Positions 1 through 11,419 of a stretch of 64,000 nt of DNA are shown piece after piece. Numbering within the stretch: the stretch's first letter is position 1; the number at the start of each line of letters is the position of its first letter. Under the pieces are notes generated by a model. That model was not told where the DNA came from, did not search any database, and saw only the letters and a program-made list of their open reading frames with translations. The stretch lies in NCBI GenBank assembly GCA_009838075.1, contig VXSG01000053.1, positions 48,716 to 112,715 on the forward strand. The letters run 5' to 3'. The translations under genes and the position numbers were made by a program. This DNA is from Boseongicola sp. SB0665_bin_10. GTDB taxonomy: Bacteria; Pseudomonadota; Alphaproteobacteria; Rhodobacterales; Rhodobacteraceae.

Positions 1-800
1 TCGGCTGGGGGCCCTACCAGAACGACCATGAGGATGCGAACGGCCAGTTCGAAATCAACTGGGACTACTCGGAGGCGGTGACGACCGCCGATCGGGCCGT
101 GTTCTTCAAGTTCATGGTGAAGGAAGTCGCCGCCCGGCACGGCTTCCGCGCGACGTTCATGCCGAAGCCATTCGCACACCTGACCGGCAACGGGTGCCAC
201 GCGCATATTTCGCTCTGGTCAAGAACCGGAAAGAAGAACCATTTCGCCGACAAGAAGGACGAAATGGGCCTGTCCAGGACTTGCCGTCACTTCATCGGCG
301 GGCTGATGAAGCACGCCCCGGCGCTTGCCGCGCTCGGCAATCCCACGGTCAACAGCTACAAGCGCATCAACGCGCCGACGACGACGTCGGGAGCCACTTG
401 GTCGCCGAACGCGATCTCCTATGGCGGCAACAACCGGACTCACATGATTCGCATCCCGGATGCAGGGCGCATAGAGCTTCGGCTCGCCGACGGAGCGGCC
501 AACCCGTATCTCCTGATGGCGGGCATCCTGGCCGCAGGCCGTCTTGGAATCGCGAAGAAGGCCAACCCCGGAAAGCGCATGGACTTCGATGCCTACGCGG
601 AACCGGAGAAGCTCGGGAACGCCGGCAAGCTGCCGCTGAATCTCCTGGACGCCCTGCGGGCGCTTGAGGCGGACACCGAATTCAACCGCGCTCTCGGAAA
701 GGAATTCACGGCTGCCTACCTGAAGCTCAAGACGGATGAGTGGAACAGCTACGCCCGTCACCTCACCGACTGGGAAAGGGAGCGGACGCTCGACTGCTGA
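1..800 (+). CDS. gmaS: gamma-glutamylmethylamide synthetase (3' part, cut by window edge)
   Basis: C-terminal 265 residues of a glutamine-synthetase-fold enzyme; the reading frame is open from base 3, so the start lies outside the window. GmaS joins methylamine to glutamate with ATP, giving gamma-glutamylmethylamide, the entry step of the N-methylglutamate pathway. The catalytic domain is visible: the stretch EDANGQFEINWDYSEA near the left edge is the form I associate with GmaS rather than ordinary GlnA, followed by the GCHAHISLW substrate/ATP segment, the GGNNRTHMIRIP arginine loop and the RIELRLADGAANPY C-terminal signature. The P450 gene starts one base after its stop. The assignment to GmaS rather than another type III synthetase is inferred from these motifs and from the TMA/NMG genes nearby. 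Confidence 0.8.
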   Translation, partial: GWGPYQNDHEDANGQFEINWDYSEAVTTADRAVFFKFMVKEVAARHGFRATFMPKPFAHLTGNGCHAHISLWSRTGKKNHFADKKDEMGLSRTCRHFIGGLMKHAPALAALGNPTVNSYKRINAPTTTSGATWSPNAISYGGNNRTHMIRIPDAGRIELRLADGAANPYLLMAGILAAGRLGIAKKANPGKRMDFDAYAEPEKLGNAGKLPLNLLDALRALEADTEFNRALGKEFTAAYLKLKTDEWNSYARHLTDWERERTLDC

Positions 801-801
801 C

Positions 802-1983
802 GTGAAGCTCCCATATATCGACATCGCAAGGCCCGGGTTTTCCACCAAATCACGCGAAGTCATGGAGGCGCGCGCCGAATCCTGGTGCGCCAGAACTCCA
901 TTCGGTCTTGCCGTGCTCAGGCATCGGCAGGCGGGACAGCTCCTGCGCGACCGGCGGCTTCGGCAAGGCAGTCACGCCTGGCCGGACATCATCGGCATTT
1001 CCGGGAGATTCGCCGAATTCTGGAAGGCCAGCCTCATCTCCATCGAAGGTGTCGAGCACAGAAACCTGCGCAGGATTGCCCAGGCCGCGCTGTCCGAAGA
1101 ATTCGTGCTGTCGCTTGAACCCGCCTTTCGCGGCATCGCCGCCGACCTTGCGGACGGCCTTCGAGACTCGGATGCGTTCGAATTTGTGCACGCTTTCAGC
1201 GAACCGTTTGCCGGCCGCGCAATCACTGCGCTCCTTGCCCTGCCGGACGGTGATGCCCACGCAATCGCCAGGGACGCCAGCACGCTCGGGCTCGCGATGG
1301 GACTCGATGCCCCGAACCACGAGTCGGCGGTCAATGCCGCGTGCTCCCGCCTCACCGATCTCGCCGCCGATCTGATCGCCCGGGCACGGCTTGGGCAGGA
1401 CAAGGTCGGATACGTGGCGCGCCTGGTCAGGGAAGCCGACGCCGCCGGATTCACGGACAGGCAAGCGCTCATCGACCTGGTGGTGATCTCGATCTTCGGC
1501 GGAGTGGACACGACGCGCGCCCAGCTGGCATTCGCCGCCTACCTGTTCGCGCAGCACGCGGACCAGTGGCACTGGCTCCGGCAGAACCCGGAAATGGTGC
1601 CTCAGGCGATCGAGGAAGTGATCCGCCGTTACCCGACCACGACCTGGGCGACACGGGAGGCTCTGGAGACCTTTGAACATGACGGCGTGGAAATCCGGAA
1701 GGGTGCCACCATCCACGTCTTCGTGCACGCGACCGCAACCGACCCGGCAACCGGAGCGGACGAGACCTTCAACATTCGTGAACCGCAAAAGACGCATTTC
1801 GGCTTTGGTGCCGGCGCACATCACTGCCTTGGCCAGTTCGTCGCCCGCACCGACATGGCCGCGGCGCTTCTTGAACTTCTTGGGCGCTGGCAGGGAATCA
1901 CGCTCGCCGGCCAGCCAGAGTTCCTTCCGGACAGCGGGAACACGAGCCCGGCCCGCCTCGGAATCCGGCCGATCTGGGCCTGA
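802..1983 (+). CDS. cytochrome P450
   Basis: A 393-residue soluble bacterial P450. The heme-binding loop FGFGAGAHHCLGQ places the thiolate ligand at about Cys342. The I-helix oxygen-activation motif is FGGVDTTRAQ and the K-helix ExxR is EEVIRR. I take GTG 802 as the start because it lies one base after the gmaS stop; an in-frame ATG at 736 would overlap gmaS by 65 bases and add residues unlike a P450 N-terminus. The tight spacing means co-transcription and probable translational coupling with gmaS. No ferredoxin or ferredoxin reductase is nearby, so its electron donor is unknown. The substrate is unknown; an N-demethylation role in methylamine metabolism is only an inference from context. Confidence 0.92.
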   Translation: MKLPYIDIARPGFSTKSREVMEARAESWCARTPFGLAVLRHRQAGQLLRDRRLRQGSHAWPDIIGISGRFAEFWKASLISIEGVEHRNLRRIAQAALSEEFVLSLEPAFRGIAADLADGLRDSDAFEFVHAFSEPFAGRAITALLALPDGDAHAIARDASTLGLAMGLDAPNHESAVNAACSRLTDLAADLIARARLGQDKVGYVARLVREADAAGFTDRQALIDLVVISIFGGVDTTRAQLAFAAYLFAQHADQWHWLRQNPEMVPQAIEEVIRRYPTTTWATREALETFEHDGVEIRKGATIHVFVHATATDPATGADETFNIREPQKTHFGFGAGAHHCLGQFVARTDMAAALLELLGRWQGITLAGQPEFLPDSGNTSPARLGIRPIWA

Positions 1984-2116
1984 ATGCCGGCACGCCGGGA
2001 GACGCCGTGACGCGACGTCGACCCTTTGCAGGCCAGATCATCGGGAATCAGGATGGAAGCGTGACGAGTGGCCTCACATCCCGGCGCGAATCCGCTTCCA
2101 ATCCCCGGGGCGCGCC

Positions 2117-4495
2117 TCAGGCGTTGCCATAGTTGCCGCGCACGCGCTGCTTGGTTGGATCAAAATGCGGGAACGGCACGACAACGGCCCGAAGTCTCTT
2201 CTGCTGCCCGTCAAGCTGGCCGACCTCAATCTTGCTTCCCTCGGTCGCATGAACGCTTGCAACGCGTGCCAGCGCGATTGTCTTTCCAAGCACGGGCGAT
2301 TTCGTGGCGCTCGTTATCTCGCCGACTTGCGCCTTGCCAATCATGACACTGTCTCCCGGTGACGGCACTACGCCGCCTTCAATGTCAAGACCGACAAGCT
2401 TGCGGTGCGGATGCGACCTTCGCTCGAGAAGTGCGTCGCGCCCGATGAAGTCGTCTTCCTTGGTATCCAGGGGAACGGTGAACCCTATGCCGGCCTCGAA
2501 CGGATCCGTCGTGTCGTCGAATTCGGATCCCGCGAAGATCAACCCTGCCTCGATCCGCATCATGTCCAACGCGGCGAGACCAAGCGGTGTCAGCCCGAAC
2601 TCCTTGCCGGCCTCCCAGATCCTGTCGAAGACCTCGACGGCATCCTTGGGATGACAAAACACTTCGTAGCCCAACTCCCCGGAATAGCCGGTCCGCGAAA
2701 CCACGACAGCGGTTCCGTCGAAGTCTCCCACCCGTGCGACGGCCAGCCGAAACCAACGCAGTTCGCGCATTGTTGGCTGGGTCGGCGGCGTCCAGAAGAC
2801 CCTGTCCAGGATCTCTCGCGAATGGCGTCCTTGAATCGCGACATTGTGCAGTTGATCGGTCGAGGGCCGGACCCAGGCATTGAGCCCGCGCTCCCGTGCC
2901 TGCTCCTTCAGCCAGAGACCCGAGGTGTCGTTGCCCCCGATCCAGCGAAAGTTGTTGTCGCCCAGACGATAGATCGTGCCATCGTCGATCATGCCGCCGT
3001 GCTCGTAGCACATCGCGGTATAGCTTACCTGCCCCACGCTGATCCTCTTCGCGTTCCGGGTCACGCAAAGTTGCATGAGCTTCTCGGCATCAGGACCTGT
3101 CACCTCGTATTTTCGCAGGGGCGAGAGATCCATGATGGCGGCCTGTTCGCGCACCGCCCAATACTCCTCGATCGCGCCGTGGCCGGTGAACGTGTTCGGC
3201 AGCCAGTATCCGTTGTATTCCACGAAGTCGCGGGTGTGCCGCGCAAAGCAGTCGTGAAACGCGGTCTTTCTGGTCTCTTCCACATCAGCCTCCGCAGATT
3301 TTCTGTAGCCGACGGAACGGCTGAATTCTTCGTTTGCGCCATAGGTGCGAACCTGGATGTCGGTCGGGTTCCAGCCGTTGGCCGGATCAACGTCGCAGGG
3401 ACAGGCCGTCGACACGCAGACCAGGTCCGAAAGCGCGCGCAGCAACACGTAGTCGCCCGGGCGAGACCACGGGTCGTCCATGGAAATCGCGTTCGTCTCG
3501 TCCAGCATCGTGTTGAAGAAGAAGTTGATGGCCGGCCAGCCGCCGCGGGGGCGAATGTCGAATCGCGCAAGGTCGGCATTCATGTTGTCCGAGCAGTTGA
3601 CGTGCCCTGGATAGCCCATGTCCTCGTAGTAGCGCGCCGTGCAGGCAAGGCCGAACGTGTCGTGCCGGCCGCATGTATCCCGAACGATTTCGACCAGGGG
3701 TTCCTGGTCCACGGTCCAGTATTTCGAGAATATGCCGGGCCGGGGGTACAAGCTGCCCATCAGGCTCCGCGTCGTGGTGGGATCGATTTCGCGTTCGATG
3801 CCCTTGTCCAGGGCGCGCCGGCCGAATGCCTGGAAATCGGAACACTCTCTCCCCTTGACGTCGAGGATCTGGATGTACTCGCCCTTGCGGACCTCGTAAG
3901 TGACCGAGTTGCCCGGCTGGATGTTCGCGTCGAATTGCGGCTCGGCCAGTGGATCGGGCGGCCCGACCTCTTCCTTGCCGTCTCGCGGCGCGGCGCGACG
4001 GACATAGAGAACGAGCTCTGTCGGGGCATCCTGGCGTTCCGGGCTCATCGGCCCCCCGGGCGCGACGCAGACCAGGAGGCCGTCGCATTCCGCACTGAAC
4101 TCCCTGAAGTCGCCAGGCCGCGACCCTTCTTCGAAGACGGCCACCGAATCGCCCGTTTCCAGGTTGAATCCGGCCGCATCCAAGGCGGACAGCACCCTCT
4201 TTCCGGAACGGCCGCCTTCCGAGAGCACGGTGATCGTGGCGTCCGGCCTGCCCCGGCCCTTGGCGCCCAGCATCGAGGCGTCCGAACTGCCGTCCGGCGC
4301 GAAGTGCACGAGTTCGCCCGGCTGCAGGCCCTCACGATCCTGCACGATGATGCCGTCGCCCCTGAAGACCTGCACCGCACGCGAACCGCCACCCGGAACG
4401 GGGTGTCGCTCGATCCCGTGCGGGAGGATCGGCAGGCCCGGCGCGACGACGCCTGCCCGCTCCCATGGCACCGGGTGTATCGGCCGCACTGTCAT
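2117..4495 (-). CDS. tdm: trimethylamine N-oxide demethylase (TMAO aldolase)
   Basis: Tdm cleaves TMAO to dimethylamine and formaldehyde, which is passed to tetrahydrofolate. The 792-residue protein has the family's two-part design: an N-terminal DUF1989 metal domain (about residues 190-400) and a C-terminal GcvT-type folate-binding domain (about 420-792). Asp220, Cys301, Cys365 and Cys367 (motifs RECSDFQAF, GHVNCSDN, TACPCDVD) show the same spacing as the zinc-site residues I recall for the Methylocella Tdm (Asp198, Cys279, Cys343, Cys345). The ATG at 4495 overlaps the tmoW stop as ATGA; an open frame runs further upstream but there it only mirrors tmoW. Last gene of the long minus-strand operon, convergent with the P450. 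Confidence 0.92.
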   Translation of the reverse strand: MTVRPIHPVPWERAGVVAPGLPILPHGIERHPVPGGGSRAVQVFRGDGIIVQDREGLQPGELVHFAPDGSSDASMLGAKGRGRPDATITVLSEGGRSGKRVLSALDAAGFNLETGDSVAVFEEGSRPGDFREFSAECDGLLVCVAPGGPMSPERQDAPTELVLYVRRAAPRDGKEEVGPPDPLAEPQFDANIQPGNSVTYEVRKGEYIQILDVKGRECSDFQAFGRRALDKGIEREIDPTTTRSLMGSLYPRPGIFSKYWTVDQEPLVEIVRDTCGRHDTFGLACTARYYEDMGYPGHVNCSDNMNADLARFDIRPRGGWPAINFFFNTMLDETNAISMDDPWSRPGDYVLLRALSDLVCVSTACPCDVDPANGWNPTDIQVRTYGANEEFSRSVGYRKSAEADVEETRKTAFHDCFARHTRDFVEYNGYWLPNTFTGHGAIEEYWAVREQAAIMDLSPLRKYEVTGPDAEKLMQLCVTRNAKRISVGQVSYTAMCYEHGGMIDDGTIYRLGDNNFRWIGGNDTSGLWLKEQARERGLNAWVRPSTDQLHNVAIQGRHSREILDRVFWTPPTQPTMRELRWFRLAVARVGDFDGTAVVVSRTGYSGELGYEVFCHPKDAVEVFDRIWEAGKEFGLTPLGLAALDMMRIEAGLIFAGSEFDDTTDPFEAGIGFTVPLDTKEDDFIGRDALLERRSHPHRKLVGLDIEGGVVPSPGDSVMIGKAQVGEITSATKSPVLGKTIALARVASVHATEGSKIEVGQLDGQQKRLRAVVVPFPHFDPTKQRVRGNYGNA

Positions 4496-6480
4496 TGGCC
4501 CAATATCTCTCGTCGCTTCCTGGCCCAGGAGTTGATCGCGATGTCGAGCGACAACGCCATGAAGACCACGGAGAAACCGAGCGTGAAGTTCTTTCCGAGA
4601 TCGGTGCCCGCGAGCGTGCGCTGCATTTCCTGCCCCAGGTCCCGGGTGCCGATGAAGGCGGCGATGATGACCATGAAGAATGCGAAAATGAACGCCTGGT
4701 TCAATCCGACGGCGATGGTCGGCATTGCCAGCGGGAATTCGACTTTCCAGAGCTTCTGCCATCGCGTAGCGCCCGCCATGTCCGCGGCTTCCGTGATCTC
4801 GCGCGGCACGCCTCTCAGACCTTCAACCGTGTAGCGCACGACGGGCACCATCGTGTAGATGAGGATCGCCAGAATGACCGTGATCGGCGTGATCCCGAAC
4901 AGCATGATGGCCGGCAGGAGGTAGATGAAACTTGGAAATGTCTGGGCGGTGTCGCAGGCGAATATCATCCAGCGGGAAGCGCGCTCGCGCTGTGCCGCCC
5001 ATATGGCGAGCGGCATTCCAAAGAGCATCGCAAGGAACACGGCCGTCAGCGTCGAGTGCAGCGTCAGCATCGCCCGGTCCCACCACCCGAGCTGGGCCAC
5101 GGCCGAAAAGAACAGGAACGCGACCAATGCCGGGAACCAGCCTCCCAGCAGGTAGCCAATGCCGGTCATCGCGAGAATGACCGTGAACGTGGGCAAGAAG
5201 AGCAGCGCAAGTTCGGTGGGAATCAACACCCAGATGTTGAAGAACCATCGAATGAAATCGGTGATCGCCTTGACCCACGAGATGCCCAGGAAGCCCTTGA
5301 TAAGCGTGTCGATCTCGCTGCCTCTTGAAAGCGACTGCCTGCGGCCGATCTCGTCCAGGATGGGCAGGAACTGGCTGAGCAGGTAGAACAGCATGAAGGT
5401 CGCGATGCCCAGCAGCAGGAACAAGTGTCTCTGCCACCAGGGGGTTCCCCTTTCAAAATGCTCGGGCTGCTTGACCACCCACGCCTTGCTCAGGCGGTCA
5501 AGCGTCACGGCGAGCAGGACGATCGTGACACCGATCTCGAAACTGCGGCCGAGCTTGAAACTGTTCATCATGGCGAGCAGCTTTGCGCCCAGCCCGGGCA
5601 TGCCGATGAACGCGGTAAGGACAACCATGGCGAGAGCGAGCATGATGACCTGGTTGAGGCCGACAAGAATTTCGCTGCGGGCCGACGGCAGAAAGACGTA
5701 GCGCAGCATCTGCCAACGCGTGCAGCCCGACATCCTTCCGGCCTCCACGACGTCGGGCGGCACCTTTCTCAGGCCGACGATGGTCATGAGGATCATTGGC
5801 GGCATGGAATAGACGATCGTGGCGACCGACGCGGCGGTCGGCCCGACCTTGAAGAAGATGACGGCAGGGAGAAGGTAGCTGTAGAAAGGCAGCGTCTGCA
5901 GCACCAGGAGAACCGGCCTCAAGGCCTCCTCGAACCGGCGGGACTTCCATGCGCACATGCCCAGCAGCAACCCGATGCAAAACCCGAACGGCACCGCGAC
6001 GGCGATGACCGACAGGGTCTCCATCGCCCATCTCCACTGGCCCATGAGCGCGGTCCAGACAAAGGTGCCCCCCGCCAGGAGCGCGAGCCGCCATCCGCCG
6101 AGCCAGAAGCCCAGTACCGCCGAACAAGCCGCAACCACGGACCACGGCAACGCCTCAAGACGCGGCCAGCGGGCCTTTCCGTACAGGATGTTGGCCGCCG
6201 CGTCGGTGAGAAAGCCGAGCCATCCGGAAATCGTCCGGGTGACATGGATCAGCCCGATGTCGTTCTGGAGCCAGGAAAACCCTGCATCCAGCCAGTCGGC
6301 CCAGGGAAGGATTGCGTCATCCGGCAGCCTGACCAGGACCGACGGAATCCAGGGTTTCAGCACCGCCAGCAGAATCGCCGCGCCAATCAGCGTCAAGACA
6401 ATCGTCCTCGTCCGGGTCGCACCGATCGAGGCGGCTTCCGCCCCTTGTCTCATCGCATCCACGCGGGTCGAGTCGCTCAC
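4492..6480 (-). CDS. tmoW: TMAO ABC transporter permease, fused double permease
   Basis: A 662-residue inner-membrane protein made of two ProW-like binding-protein-dependent permease domains fused in tandem, each with its own EAA loop (VVEAGRMSGCTRWQML near the middle and ITEAADMAGATRWQKLWKV near the C-terminus). The many hydrophobic helices and homology class are those of glycine betaine/proline importers. Its place between tdm and the tmoV/tmoX/tmm genes marks it as the TMAO-type system rather than an osmoprotectant ProU system. It overlaps both neighbours by four bases (ATGA). The letter W follows ProW by analogy. Confidence 0.88.
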   Translation of the reverse strand: MSDSTRVDAMRQGAEAASIGATRTRTIVLTLIGAAILLAVLKPWIPSVLVRLPDDAILPWADWLDAGFSWLQNDIGLIHVTRTISGWLGFLTDAAANILYGKARWPRLEALPWSVVAACSAVLGFWLGGWRLALLAGGTFVWTALMGQWRWAMETLSVIAVAVPFGFCIGLLLGMCAWKSRRFEEALRPVLLVLQTLPFYSYLLPAVIFFKVGPTAASVATIVYSMPPMILMTIVGLRKVPPDVVEAGRMSGCTRWQMLRYVFLPSARSEILVGLNQVIMLALAMVVLTAFIGMPGLGAKLLAMMNSFKLGRSFEIGVTIVLLAVTLDRLSKAWVVKQPEHFERGTPWWQRHLFLLLGIATFMLFYLLSQFLPILDEIGRRQSLSRGSEIDTLIKGFLGISWVKAITDFIRWFFNIWVLIPTELALLFLPTFTVILAMTGIGYLLGGWFPALVAFLFFSAVAQLGWWDRAMLTLHSTLTAVFLAMLFGMPLAIWAAQRERASRWMIFACDTAQTFPSFIYLLPAIMLFGITPITVILAILIYTMVPVVRYTVEGLRGVPREITEAADMAGATRWQKLWKVEFPLAMPTIAVGLNQAFIFAFFMVIIAAFIGTRDLGQEMQRTLAGTDLGKNFTLGFSVVFMALSLDIAINSWARKRREILGQ

Positions 6481-7499
6481 TCCTTCTCTCCAAAGAGGAC
6501 CGCCAGCGCCGCCTTGCGGTCCAAGGCGCCCGTGCGGCCGTCCGGCAGGCTGACGGGAATGGTGTCCGACCTGTCCTCCACCAGCCGGCGTGCAAGCGAA
6601 AGGATCGTTGCGTTCCCGGGGACGGGTTCGCCGTCGACCGACTCTCCCTCCCTGGCCAGCACGCTTGCATGCACGACGCTCGCCTTGTCCACTTCCTCGG
6701 TGAACTTGGCCACGTATTCGGTTGCAGGGTCCAGGACGATCTTGTCAGGCGTGTCCACCTGCTCAACGGCACCGTCCTTCATGATGGCGATCCTGTCGGC
6801 AAGACGGAGCGCCTCGTCAAAGTCGTGGGTGATGAAGACGATCGTCTTGCCAAGCATGTCCTGAAGGCGCAGGAATTCGTCCTGCATTTCGCGTCGGATC
6901 AGCGGATCCAGCGCGCTGAAGGGTTCGTCCAGGAACCAGATGTTCGGCTCGATCGCGAGGCTGCGGGCAATGCCGACCCTCTGCTGCTGCCCGCCGGAGA
7001 GCTCCCGGGGGAAATAGTCCTCCCGTCCGTCCAGCCCGACAAGCCTGACCATTTCAAGGGCGCGTTCGCGCCGCGCGTGCCTGTCCTGGCCGCGCATCTC
7101 GAGCGGAAACGCCACGTTTTCGAGAACCGTGCGATGCGGGAGCAGGCCGAACGACTGGAACACCATCCCCATCTTCGAGCGCCGAAGCTCTATCAATTCG
7201 GTCGCGTTCAGGCTCATGATGTCCTGGCCGTCGATCTTGACCACTCCGCCGGTTATGTCGTGAAGGCGCGAGAAGCAACGAACCAGGGTCGACTTGCCGG
7301 AGCCTGACAGCCCCATGATGACGAGCATCTCGCCCTTCGAAACTTCGAGCGAGACGTCCTTGACGCCGGCAATGTACCCGTCCGACCTGATGTCCTCGAA
7401 GGAATGGCCCTCTGGCATGCGAGACAGGTACGCCTCGGGATTGGGCCCAAAAAGCTTCCAGACGCGTTCCGCAGAAATTACGGGGGTGTCGCTATCCAT
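6477..7499 (-). CDS. tmoV: TMAO ABC transporter ATP-binding subunit
   Basis: A 340-residue ProV-type ATPase. Visible are Walker A (GLSGSGKST), the signature LSGGQQQRVGIARSLA, Walker B with IWFLDEPFSALDP, and the switch histidine in FITHDFDEA. About 100 residues follow the nucleotide-binding domain, as in the regulatory tail of ProV-like subunits, but I do not see a clear CBS pair. Four-base overlap with tmoW. A hairpin separates it from tmoX upstream, which probably lets the binding protein be made in excess of the ATPase and permease. Confidence 0.88.
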   Translation of the reverse strand: MDSDTPVISAERVWKLFGPNPEAYLSRMPEGHSFEDIRSDGYIAGVKDVSLEVSKGEMLVIMGLSGSGKSTLVRCFSRLHDITGGVVKIDGQDIMSLNATELIELRRSKMGMVFQSFGLLPHRTVLENVAFPLEMRGQDRHARRERALEMVRLVGLDGREDYFPRELSGGQQQRVGIARSLAIEPNIWFLDEPFSALDPLIRREMQDEFLRLQDMLGKTIVFITHDFDEALRLADRIAIMKDGAVEQVDTPDKIVLDPATEYVAKFTEEVDKASVVHASVLAREGESVDGEPVPGNATILSLARRLVEDRSDTIPVSLPDGRTGALDRKAALAVLFGEKE

Positions 7500-7514
7500 G
7501 ACCTCCCACCTTCA

Positions 7515-7544
7515 ACCCTCCCCGCATGCTGGTGCGGAGAGGGT
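7515..7544 (-). promoter_or_regulatory. intercistronic hairpin between tmoX and tmoV
   Basis: Arms of 12 bases (7515-7526 and 7533-7544) pair with a single mismatch around a 6-base loop, 20 bases after the tmoX stop. No T-run follows on the minus strand, so it resembles a 3'-end-stabilising hairpin or partial terminator of the kind often found behind binding-protein genes rather than a full terminator. Confidence 0.7.
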
Positions 7545-7563
7545 CTGCTTGTCAACGCGTGTG

Positions 7564-9929
<2,366 letters not shown>

Positions 9930-9979
9930 GGCATGTCCTCCAAAAGTTTCTCTATGCTGGTCGATGCCGGAAACGCATT

Positions 9980-10570
9980 TCAGGATATCTCCGGATCTGA
10001 TGTCGACATGTTCCAGTCGGGCTCGAACCCAAGGACCTCGATTCCGGGCGGCAGGGACGGGTTGAAGAGCACGTTGTGCGCGACCGTCGCCTCATGAAAC
10101 GGATTGTGCGACGCCAGTTTCCGGACGCGGCAAGAGAGAGTGAACCTCTGCGCATAGGCATTGAAGAGCAAAAGGACTTTCTGAGATTTTCGGATTCTGG
10201 CCGCCAGGATCGACCGGGGCGGAAACGTCGCGGTCAGAACGTCGGAAAACCGAGCAGCGTTCTGGTAGTAGGCGGCCGAAAAATACTCCAGCGCGGCCGC
10301 GCGCCGCTGCGCGGGATCGTTGGTTCTTGCCGCCATGTGCGTCATCTCGGGCGTCAGCGAGTGGGCCGGCACCCTGTTGAGGACCGTGACGATGCGGCCG
10401 AGGGCCTCGTCGTGTCCTGGCAGGTGCAGGGCCGGGGTGACGGCGTCATCGGGTCTTCCCGCGCCGTTGCGCATTGCAATCTGGCGCACGCGGCATTGCC
10501 ACTTGAGGAACGCCGTCCTGAGCGGCGCGGACGAGCCGGATTCTCCAAGTGCGGCAACAGGTGCGGTCAT
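9980..10570 (-). CDS. conserved-looking protein of unknown function in the tmm operon
   Basis: A 196-residue protein that I do not recognise. It has no signal peptide, membrane segment or evident cofactor motif. Its C-terminal half holds the tract [19 protein letters not shown] and ends in acidic, hydrophilic residues. The ATG overlaps the nitrilase stop as ATGA and tmm begins 50 bases downstream, so it is almost certainly translated with these genes. Codon use resembles its neighbours. A role in TMA/NMG metabolism is suggested by position only. Confidence 0.75.
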   Translation of the reverse strand: MTAPVAALGESGSSAPLRTAFLKWQCRVRQIAMRNGAGRPDDAVTPALHLPGHDEALGRIVTVLNRVPAHSLTPEMTHMAARTNDPAQRRAAALEYFSAAYYQNAARFSDVLTATFPPRSILAARIRKSQKVLLLFNAYAQRFTLSCRVRKLASHNPFHEATVAHNVLFNPSLPPGIEVLGFEPDWNMSTSDPEIS

Positions 10571-11418
10571 GCCACCATCCTCGCGGTCCTGTCGCGCCTG
10601 ACGCGATAGTTCCTGTCATGCTCAAGGCTGGGAATCCGCGATGCGGTCTCCGCCACGAGGCCAAGTTCCAGCTGCGCATGCACGACGCCCGGCAGTTCGC
10701 CGCCATCGCCCAGCACCTCCCCCCACGGGTTCACGACGAGCGAATGACCGTAAGAGGCGCCGCCACCGGAAACGGGTCCAATGGCGCAAGCCGACACGAT
10801 GAAGCAAGTGTTCTCGATTGCCCTCGCCCGATTCAGCACATGCCAATGCACCTCTCCGGTCGTCCGCGTGAAGGCTGCCGGACAGGCAATGACTTCCGCA
10901 CCCTCCTGGGCAAGGTCGCGGAACAGCCTGGCGAAACGGAGGTCATAGCAGATGGTGTGACCCAGTGCGACCAACGGCGTCTCGTAGACCACGGCGGTGT
11001 CGCCCGGCTGAACCGTGTCGCTTTCCCGGTAGACCGCGCCGTCTGCAAGACTGACATCGAACATGTGAATCTTGTCGTAGCGTCCAAGAATCCCGCCATC
11101 CGGGCCAATCATGTAGCCACGATTCAGGATCTTGTCGTCAGGCCCGTTCACGGCGAGCGAACCGATGTTCATCCAGACTCCCAGGCGTGCAGCCACTTCC
11201 CTCAGCGCCGCCAGCACGTCGTGGCTCTCCTCCGGCGCCGACGGGGGACATAGTCGCGGCCCGTCCGAGACGAGCCCGCCGCAGTATTCAGGCAGGAACA
11301 GCATTTCCGCTCCCGACCGCGCCGCGGCCTCTGCCATCGGCACCGCTTCGTTGATGGCCGCGTCCATGCTGGGCATGGGCCGCGTCTGAAGGCAGGCGAT
11401 ATGCAGCGGGCTTCGCAT
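10567..11418 (-). CDS. carbon-nitrogen (nitrilase-superfamily) hydrolase
   Basis: A 283-residue Nit-type amidohydrolase. The catalytic triad is visible as Glu in FLPEYCGG, Lys in RYDKIHMFDV and Cys in GHTICYDLRFARLFRD; the latter two contexts are those of the Nit1/Nit2 omega-amidase branch. That family hydrolyses omega-amides such as 2-oxoglutaramate or related deaminated amides. In this operon it could recycle amide by-products of the glutamine- and glutamylmethylamide-dependent reactions, which is an inference. It starts one base after the stop of the preceding small gene and overlaps the next by four bases. Confidence 0.88.
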   Translation of the reverse strand: MRSPLHIACLQTRPMPSMDAAINEAVPMAEAAARSGAEMLFLPEYCGGLVSDGPRLCPPSAPEESHDVLAALREVAARLGVWMNIGSLAVNGPDDKILNRGYMIGPDGGILGRYDKIHMFDVSLADGAVYRESDTVQPGDTAVVYETPLVALGHTICYDLRFARLFRDLAQEGAEVIACPAAFTRTTGEVHWHVLNRARAIENTCFIVSACAIGPVSGGGASYGHSLVVNPWGEVLGDGGELPGVVHAQLELGLVAETASRIPSLEHDRNYRVRRDRTARMVA

Positions 11419-11419
11419 G

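Noticed and set aside
2117..4495. Assignment as glycine cleavage T-protein
   Set aside because: The GcvT domain is only the C-terminal half; the DUF1989 zinc domain and the operon fit Tdm. No gcvH or gcvP is nearby.
2405..4834. 809-codon open frame on the plus strand opposite tdm
   Set aside because: It mirrors the codon pattern of tdm, gives Arg/Pro/His-rich translation without domains, and has no ribosome-binding site. High-GC genes commonly leave long antisense frames open.
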